Source of the DNA: Marisediminicola sp040546025
GTDB taxonomy: Bacteria; Actinomycetota; Actinomycetes; Actinomycetales; Microbacteriaceae
Reading direction: 5' to 3'
Length of the DNA stretch: 64,000 bases
Assembly (NCBI RefSeq): GCF_040546025.1
Contig: NZ_JBEPNA010000009.1
Location: 1-64,000, forward strand
How positions within the stretch are numbered: position 1 is the stretch's first letter; each line of letters begins with the position of its first letter. The translations under genes were made by a program, and so were the position numbers. The notes under the pieces were generated by a model. That model was not told the DNA's origin and searched no databases. It saw only the letters and a list, made by a program, of their open reading frames with translations. Shown here one piece after another: positions 58,833 through 64,000 of the stretch.

Positions 58833-58917
58833 CGGAGGATGGGGGATTCGAACCCCCGAGGGCTTTCACCCAACACGCTTTCCAAGCGTGCGCCATAGGC
58901 CACTAGGCGAATCCTCC
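58833..58917 (-). tRNA. tRNA-Ser (anticodon GGA)
   Basis: A class II tRNA of 85 nt on the minus strand. The acceptor pair GGAGGAT/ATCCTCC is perfect, with discriminator G. The anticodon stem has CTTGGAAAG with anticodon GGA, which reads UCC/UCU. The long variable arm (GTTGGGTGAAAGCCCTC) is typical of serine. T arm GGGGGTTCGAATCCCCC. No CCA is encoded. Confidence 0.96.
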
Positions 58918-58963
58918 TGGCGGGTACCGATCTGAGAGAGATCCGAACCAATGAATATCCTAG

Positions 58964-59005
58964 CCGCAAGCGATCGGCGCGTTTCGCCATTCGTCGCGCT
59001 TGCGG
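58964..59005. other. Inverted repeat before pta
   Basis: CCGCAAGCG and CGCTTGCGG form a perfect 9-bp stem separated by 24 bp, in the 114-bp gap between tRNA-Ser and pta. It could be a terminator of the upstream region or an operator; no T tract. Confidence 0.4.
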
Positions 59006-59031
59006 TCAGCCGGGGTGCCTAGGCTGGGTTC

Positions 59032-61155
59032 GTGTCGACTCGTATCTACATCACTTCGGCCGAGGGCCATACCGGAAAATCGGCGATAGCGCTCGGCGTG
59101 CTGCACACGCTCAGCCATCAGGTCGAGAGAGTCGGGGTGTTCCGGCCGATCGCCCGCACCGTGACCGAACGCGACTACGTGCTTGAGCTTCTGCTCGCCC
59201 ATGACAGCGTCGACCTCGCCTACGACGAGTGCGTCGGTGTCGGATACGACCTCGTTCACAGCGATCCGGACGCCGCGCTCGCGCTCATTGTCGCCCGGTT
59301 CGCGGCGGTCGAGCGCCAGTGCGACGCGATCATCATCCTCGGCTCCGACTACACCGACGTCGGCACCCCCACCGAGCTCTCCTACAACGCCCGCATCGCC
59401 ACGAACCTCGGTGCTCCCGTGCTGCTCGCGCTCGGCGGGCGCGCCGCGGAAGGCAACGGGCCGCGCACCGCCGACGACCTCCGGCAGATTGCCGAGGTCG
59501 CGACGGCGGAACTGCGGCACGCCCACGCGGGACTTGTGGCGATCGTGGTCAACCGGGCGGACCCCGACCGCCTCGACGAGATCGAGGCCGCCGTGGCATC
59601 CGCGGTCGACGATTCCGCAAGTGCGGTGCCGGTCTGGGTCATCCCGGAGGACCCCTACCTGTTCGCGCCGACCGTGGGGGAACTGCTCAAGTCGACCGGC
59701 GCTACTCTCATCGCCGGCGACCCCGCCCTCCTCGAACGCGAGGCGCTGACCGTGGTGTTGGCGGCCATGTCGATGGAGAACGTGCTGCCGCGCCTGCTCG
59801 AGGGGGCGATCGTCGTCGTGCCGGGGGACAGATCCGACGTGCTGCTCGCCACGATGCTTGCCGACCAGTCCGGCACCTTCCCCTCCGTCGCCGGCATCAT
59901 CCTCAATGGCGGATTCGAGCTGCCGCCGCAGATCACGCGGCTCATCGAGGGTCTCCACTCGACCCTGCCGATCGCCCGCAACGAGCTCGGAACCTACGAC
60001 ACGGCCCTGCGGATCACCCAGACCCGCGGGCGGCTGGGGCTCGGATCTCAGCGCAAGTACGACACGGCGCTCGCCCTGTTCGAGAAGAACGTCGACGAGG
60101 ACGAGCTCCTCCGGCTGCTGCGGGTGGCGCCGTCCGATGTCGTGACCCCGCTGATGTTCGAGTTCGGGCTGTTGGAACGGGCCAGGAGCCAGCGCAAGCA
60201 CATCGTGCTGCCGGAGGGCGGCGATGACCGGATACTGCGGGCCGCAGCGACTCTGCTCCTTCGGGAGGTCGCCGAGCTCACGATCCTCGGCGACGAGAGC
60301 ACCATCCGCACGAGGGCGACCACCCTCGGCCTCGACCTCGACGGCGCCCACATCGTTGACCCGTTCGATCCGGAATTGCGTGCCCGATTCGCCGAGGAAT
60401 ATGCACGGGTCCGCGCGCACAAGGGCATCTCGCTCGTCCAGGCGAGTGACACCGTGACGGATGTCTCCTACTTCGGCACGATGATGGTGCACCTCGGGCT
60501 CGCCGACGGCATGGTGTCGGGCGCGCAGCACACGACCGCGCACACGATCCGTCCCGCCTTCGAGATCATCAAGACGAAGCCGGGGGTGTCGGTCGTCTCG
60601 AGTGTGTTCCTGATGGCGCTCGCCGACCGGGTGCTGGTCTACGGCGACTGCGCGGTCATCCCCGACCCCACCGCTGAGCAGCTCGCCGACATCGCGATTT
60701 CCTCGGCGGAGACAGCGAAGCAGTTCGGTATCGAGCCGCGCATCGCCATGCTGAGCTACTCGACCGGCGACTCCGGCGCCGGCGCCGACGTCGAGAAAGT
60801 ACGCACGGCAACGGCGCTCGTGCGCGAACGCCGCCCCGACCTGCTCGTCGAGGGTCCGATCCAGTACGACGCCGCAGCCGACCCGACCGTCGCCGCGGCG
60901 AAGATGCCCGGGTCGGAGATCGCTGGACGGGCGACGGTATTCATCTTCCCCGACCTGAACACCGGCAACAACACCTACAAGGCGGTGCAGCGCTCCGCTG
61001 GCGCCGTGGCGATCGGACCCGTACTGCAGGGCCTCAACAAGCCCATCAACGACCTCTCACGGGGGGCGCTCGTGCAGGACATCGTGAACACGGTCGCCAT
61101 CACCGCCATCCAGTCCGCCTCGGACGCGGCCACCGAGACCGAGAGCGCATCATGA
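59032..61155 (+). CDS. pta: Phosphate acetyltransferase (long form)
   Basis: 707 aa. The N-terminal P-loop domain has TSAEGHTGKSAIALG (K16). A DRTGG-type middle domain (about residues 210-320) and the C-terminal catalytic domain follow: GLADGMVSGAQHTTAHTIRPAFEIIKTKPG, SYSTGDSGAG, EGPIQYDAA and FPDLNTGNNTYKAVQRSAG. It converts acetyl-CoA and phosphate to acetyl phosphate. The GTG start has TAGGCT 6 nt upstream, so the mRNA is probably leaderless. It overlaps ackA by 4 bp. Confidence 0.97.
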   Translation: MSTRIYITSAEGHTGKSAIALGVLHTLSHQVERVGVFRPIARTVTERDYVLELLLAHDSVDLAYDECVGVGYDLVHSDPDAALALIVARFAAVERQCDAIIILGSDYTDVGTPTELSYNARIATNLGAPVLLALGGRAAEGNGPRTADDLRQIAEVATAELRHAHAGLVAIVVNRADPDRLDEIEAAVASAVDDSASAVPVWVIPEDPYLFAPTVGELLKSTGATLIAGDPALLEREALTVVLAAMSMENVLPRLLEGAIVVVPGDRSDVLLATMLADQSGTFPSVAGIILNGGFELPPQITRLIEGLHSTLPIARNELGTYDTALRITQTRGRLGLGSQRKYDTALALFEKNVDEDELLRLLRVAPSDVVTPLMFEFGLLERARSQRKHIVLPEGGDDRILRAAATLLLREVAELTILGDESTIRTRATTLGLDLDGAHIVDPFDPELRARFAEEYARVRAHKGISLVQASDTVTDVSYFGTMMVHLGLADGMVSGAQHTTAHTIRPAFEIIKTKPGVSVVSSVFLMALADRVLVYGDCAVIPDPTAEQLADIAISSAETAKQFGIEPRIAMLSYSTGDSGAGADVEKVRTATALVRERRPDLLVEGPIQYDAAADPTVAAAKMPGSEIAGRATVFIFPDLNTGNNTYKAVQRSAGAVAIGPVLQGLNKPINDLSRGALVQDIVNTVAITAIQSASDAATETESAS

Positions 61156-62276
61156 CCCAGATCTTCGTCGTCAACTCCGGCTCCAGCTCGATCAAGTACC
61201 AGCTCGTCGATCTCGCGACCGAGAGGCCGGTGCTCGGCGGCCTCGTCGAAAGGGTGGGCGAGCCCGGCTCGGACGTGCCCGATCACGCGGCGGGGCTGCG
61301 GAGCATCCTGCACGACCTCGGCAACGGGCACGAGATCGCCGCGGTCGGCCACCGGGTCGTGCACGGCGGGGCGCTGTTCACCGAACCGACGGTCGTTACC
61401 GACGAGGTCGAGCGCGGGATCGAGGGACTCGCGGCCCTCGCCCCGCTGCACAACCCCGCGAACCTGCAGGGCATCCGGGCGGCACGCCTCGCGCTCCCGG
61501 AGCTGCCGCACGTGGCAATTTTCGACACCGCGTTCCACCACACCCTGTCCCCGGCGGCCTACACCTACGCGATCGACCGGGACCTCGCCGCGCAGCACGG
61601 GGTGCGCCGGTACGGATTCCACGGCACCTCGCACAAGTTCGTCTCGGAGCAGGCCGCGGTGTTCCTCGGCAGGCCGCTGGCCTCGCTGAAGACCATCGTG
61701 CTGCACCTCGGCAACGGGGCCTCGGTGGCGGCGATCGACGGGGGAGTGTCGATCGAGACGAGCATGGGCATGACTCCGCTCGAGGGCCTCGTGATGGGCA
61801 CACGCTCGGGCGACATCGACGCGGCCGTGCTGATCCACCTGCACCGGCAGGCCGGGCTCGACTTCGACGAGCTCGACCAGTTGCTCAACCGGCGAAGCGG
61901 ACTGCTCGGCCTGTCGGGCAACGGCGACATGCGCGACGTGCAGGCGGCAGCATCCAACGGCGACGAGGTCGCCGAGGCGGCGCTCGCCGTCTACCGGCAC
62001 CGCATCCGCCGCTACATCGGGGCCTACATCGCCCACCTCGGCGGGCTCGACGCGATCGTCTTCACGGCCGGTGTCGGCGAGAACAATTCGCTGCTGCGCC
62101 GCCGGGTGCTCGCGGGGCTCGAGTTCCTCGGCATCCACGTCGACCCTGATCGCAACGAGCTGGCCTCCCGCGAGGCGCGCTTCATCTCGCCCGACGGCTC
62201 GCCCGTCGCCGTGCTCGTGATCCCCACCAACGAGGAGCTCGAGATCGCCAGGCAGACGGCCGCCGCCGCGCTGTAG
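61152..62276 (+). CDS. ackA: Acetate kinase
   Basis: 374 aa, ASKHA fold. Motifs: FVVNSGSSSIKYQL, VGHRVVHGG, FDTAFHHTL, HGTSHKFVSEQA, LHLGNGASVAAIDGG and FTAGVGENNSLLRR. Together with Pta it makes acetate with ATP in overflow metabolism. ATG overlaps the pta stop (ATGA). The end of the gene lies 35 bp before a palindromic repeat. Confidence 0.97.
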   Translation: MTQIFVVNSGSSSIKYQLVDLATERPVLGGLVERVGEPGSDVPDHAAGLRSILHDLGNGHEIAAVGHRVVHGGALFTEPTVVTDEVERGIEGLAALAPLHNPANLQGIRAARLALPELPHVAIFDTAFHHTLSPAAYTYAIDRDLAAQHGVRRYGFHGTSHKFVSEQAAVFLGRPLASLKTIVLHLGNGASVAAIDGGVSIETSMGMTPLEGLVMGTRSGDIDAAVLIHLHRQAGLDFDELDQLLNRRSGLLGLSGNGDMRDVQAAASNGDEVAEAALAVYRHRIRRYIGAYIAHLGGLDAIVFTAGVGENNSLLRRRVLAGLEFLGIHVDPDRNELASREARFISPDGSPVAVLVIPTNEELEIARQTAAAAL

Positions 62277-62311
62277 GAGTGGGACGCGGTGCTCCGAGTC
62301 GCCGGGCGTCG

Positions 62312-62388
62312 GAAATTCAGGAACACAGCATGCCGACGCACGAGAGTAGGCCTGCGCGCGCACGGGCGGATACCGATTCCTGAATTTC
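62312..62388. repeat. Inverted repeat with TTCAGGA ends
   Basis: GAAATTCAGGAA (62312-62323) and TTCCTGAATTTC (62377-62388) are perfect 12-bp inverted arms 53 bp apart. The core TTCAGGA is shared with the repeat cluster at 28003-28170. It lies in the 150-bp gap between ackA and the NmrA-like gene. Confidence 0.85.
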
Positions 62389-62426
62389 GAACAGCGGGGC
62401 GGCAGAGAACGCCCACCACGCCGCGC

Positions 62427-63095
62427 CTACTCGGTGTGGACCGGGCCGCTCAGATTGCCGAGCGCCTCGGTGATCGGCGTGGTCCCCCCGACGACCTCGA
62501 ACTGCGTTCCGATCGTCTGGACGGTCTCGAGCACGTTGGCGATGACCGCGGCGACGTCCGCCCGGGAGATCGAGGAGCGGTCGCTTCGCTCGGCGACGGT
62601 CACGAGTCCCGTGGGCGCGTCGTTCGTGAGGCCACCCGGCCTCACGATCGTCCAGTCCAGGTCGAGGGCGCGCACCGCAGCATCCGCTTCGCTCTTGGCC
62701 TTCAGGTAGATCTGCATACCGTCGGTCGACGATGGGTCATAGTCGTCGGCGCCGATCGAGGAGACAATCACAAACCGCGCGACGCCCGCGGCGACGGAGG
62801 CTTCGGCGAGCAGGATTGCGCCGTCACGGTCGACTGTGAGCTTGCGCTCCGGCCCGCTGTCGGGGCCTGCTCCCGCGGCGAAGACGACGGCATTCGCGCC
62901 GGTGAGCGCGGATGCGATCTCCTCCGGTGTGCTCTTCTCGAGGTCGAGTACCACCGGATCGGCCCCGGCGGACCTCAGATCGGCAGCGTGCTCCGGATTG
63001 CGGATGAGTCCCGTCGGCGTGTGGCCTGCATCCGCGAGCAGGCGCGACAGTAGTAGGGCGATCTTTCCGTGGCCTCCGGCGATGACGATGTGCAT
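62427..63095 (-). CDS. NAD(P)-binding NmrA/SDR-type protein (222 aa)
   Basis: Rossmann motif MHIVIAGGHGKIALLLSRLLADAGH, then ANAVVFAAGAG, VIVSSIGAD, and the atypical SDR segment LDWTIVRPGGLTN. It belongs to the NmrA/HSCARG-like atypical SDR group; the classical YxxxK is reduced to YLKAKSEAD. Typical role is NADP-dependent quinone or flavin reductase-like or redox sensing; not resolved. Start at 63095: TACCGT (minus strand) lies 6 nt upstream, and longer upstream frames run into the SRP RNA gene. Confidence 0.85.
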   Translation of the reverse strand: MHIVIAGGHGKIALLLSRLLADAGHTPTGLIRNPEHAADLRSAGADPVVLDLEKSTPEEIASALTGANAVVFAAGAGPDSGPERKLTVDRDGAILLAEASVAAGVARFVIVSSIGADDYDPSSTDGMQIYLKAKSEADAAVRALDLDWTIVRPGGLTNDAPTGLVTVAERSDRSSISRADVAAVIANVLETVQTIGTQFEVVGGTTPITEALGNLSGPVHTE

Positions 63096-63118
63096 CGCCC
63101 CACGGTAGACGACTAAAC

Positions 63119-63214
63119 TGGGCGACGGCTCCTCGCGTGGCGCCATCCAGGCCAACTCCCCCAGGACGGAAACGTAGCAAGGGTAACCGGGCTCTGGCGG
63201 GTGCGCGAGGGGTC
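63119..63214 (+). ncRNA. ffs: Signal recognition particle RNA (small, 4.5S type)
   Basis: The conserved SRP core is present: CCAGGACGGAAACGTAGCAAG with GGGTAACCGGGC and CTGGCGGGTGCG following, the apical loop and asymmetric loop of domain IV. Outer stem arms CTCCTCGCG and CGCGAGGG close it, followed by TCTTTT as the terminator. The RNA binds Ffh and targets membrane proteins to the Sec channel. Boundaries are estimated within about 5 nt. It is divergent from the NmrA-like gene. Confidence 0.88.
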
Positions 63215-63405
63215 TTTTATCTTGCCGTAGCGCGCCAACGCCGGCGGAGCGGTGCGATGCCGTCCCGTGCAGTGCGACGTCGCCCAGACCGCCCTCTCCC
63301 CCACTGACGAAGGAGATTCGGCGCCCGGCCTCCGGGAAGACCGATTTCGCGCGGCGAGTCGCAGTTTCTCCTGCGTTGCGGTTGTGTCGCGCCATCGCGT
63401 CGCGG
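63215..63405. other. Intergenic after ffs
   Basis: About 190 bp with no ORF that I trust. The dnaX-type gene that often follows ffs in actinobacteria is absent from the window. AAGGAG at 63310-63315 has no start codon in place. Confidence 0.4.
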
Positions 63406-64000
63406 CTAGAACGGATCTCCGAGCTTGACGAGCACTCGACCGTGACGTCTCTCGCGGTCCCGCCGAGCATCCGCAACTGCCCGCTCGATCACCGCGAGCG
63501 TGTGCGGCCAGGTCTGGAAGATGTGGGCGGTGCGGATGCGCAGTGAATGACGCCCCAATCCCTCAGCCTGCACATCGCGGTCCCGGTCCGTGGCGAACCG
63601 ATCATCCCCCTCGTGCCAGGCCCGTCCGTCGACATCGATCCCGACGCAGTCGTCGACCACGAGGTCCTGGTGCCCCATGCCGGGCACGTGGCCCTGTGCG
63701 ACCACCGTGAACCCCGCCCGTTCAAGTCGCAGGCGAACGATTGTCTCGTTGCCCGACCCGCTGTTGGCGACGATGCGCCGGATGCCGTCGTGCAGCCTCC
63801 GAGGAGCGTGCACCGCGAGCTGCCTGATCTGTTCCGGTCGGAGAAACCCAGTCCACATCGCTGACTCCATAGCCGCAATTGCGTTCTCCTCGTCCAGACA
63901 GTGCAGCGCCTGCCACAGCGACTGCAGCGGTGTTGCCTCCCCTGGGATTCGAAGGCCGAAGCGGGGCAGCGCCCAGTGGAATCGCGCGGTCGGGTCGGGC
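63406..64000 (-). CDS. DUF559-type endonuclease-like protein, 5' end cut by the window
   Basis: The visible 197 codons read leftward from the window edge; the start lies beyond 64000. The C-terminal part is the DUF559/VSR-like fold: GNETIVRLRLERAGFTVVAQGHVPGMGHQDLVVDDCVGIDVDGRAWH (conserved D and DVDG), then DRFATDRDRDVQAEGLGRHSLRIRTAHI. The N-terminal portion (DPTARFHWALPRFGLRI, SLWQALHCLDEENAIAAMESAMWTGFL) matches the AbiEi-like regulator-plus-nuclease proteins common in actinobacteria. Function is unknown. The codon frame upstream of the first ATG is open to the edge, which shows the gene is longer than it looks. Confidence 0.8.
   Translation of the reverse strand, partial: PDPTARFHWALPRFGLRIPGEATPLQSLWQALHCLDEENAIAAMESAMWTGFLRPEQIRQLAVHAPRRLHDGIRRIVANSGSGNETIVRLRLERAGFTVVAQGHVPGMGHQDLVVDDCVGIDVDGRAWHEGDDRFATDRDRDVQAEGLGRHSLRIRTAHIFQTWPHTLAVIERAVADARRDRERRHGRVLVKLGDPF

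Noticed and set aside
63096..63476. N-terminal extension of the NmrA-like protein up to 63476
   Set aside because: It would cover the SRP RNA and has low-complexity sequence; the family starts at MHIVIAGG.

Overview
The window is high-GC DNA from an actinomycete, most likely a member of the Microbacteriaceae. Three things point there: the strong GC3 bias with frequent GTG starts, the gene order tRNA-Trp/secE/nusG/rplK/rplA followed at a distance by rplJ/rplL, and two small DUF7882-type proteins. The hexamer GCATCC/GGATGC is used very often, which is also typical of that family. Everything here is read from sequence alone; family names are recognised by motif and no database was searched. No CRISPR array, insertion sequence or phage module was seen. 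The accessory feel is confined to 1-2.2 kb, the 3.1-3.4 kb cassette and the 28.0-28.6 kb repeat cluster.

Layout. 1-2.2 kb: a gene-poor start with a repeated decamer, a 20-bp palindrome, a tiny zinc-ribbon ORF, two DUF7882 proteins and a DUF2510 membrane protein. 2.3-8.2 kb: SDR dehydrogenase, a short cysteine-ended peptide gene with its own promoter and terminator, the HadA/HadB-like dehydratase pair, murB, xylB and an aspartate-type aminotransferase. 8.3-11.2 kb: tRNA-Trp, secE, nusG, rplK, rplA. 11.2-19.7 kb: GNAT, quinone-oxidoreductase-like MDR, Pr6Pr membrane protein, YqaJ-type nuclease, an MhqO/MhqD-like pair, a two-component system, pdxH and an epimerase. 19.7-21 kb: L10 leader, rplJ, rplL. 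21.2-26 kb: LacI regulator divergent from an alpha-glucoside-type ABC importer. 26-30 kb: ABC exporter, repeat cluster, DUF305/DUF3105 pair. 30.2-32.7 kb: cystathionine beta-synthase and gamma-synthase/lyase.

32.8-45.9 kb is a pentose utilisation island: LacI regulator, araB-araD-araA, a second LacI regulator, a ChvE/GguA/GguB-type sugar importer, glycerate kinase and xylA. Three near-identical 18-bp palindromes (AATGTGA-N4-TCACATT type) lie before the first regulator, before araB and before the importer, so they tie the island into one regulon. xylB lies 38 kb away from xylA.

46-64 kb: DUF222/HNH protein, GH1 beta-glucosidase with a ROK regulator, Bcr/CflA exporter, PAP2 phosphatase, saccharopine-dehydrogenase-like protein, acyl-CoA dehydrogenase, menC-like enolase-superfamily enzyme, HerA-like ATPase, PH-domain membrane protein, tRNA-Ser(GGA), pta-ackA, an NmrA-like protein, the SRP RNA (ffs) and a DUF559-like protein cut by the window end. 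At least ten genes have a TANNNT box 6-7 nt before the start codon and no Shine-Dalgarno, indicating widespread leaderless transcription.
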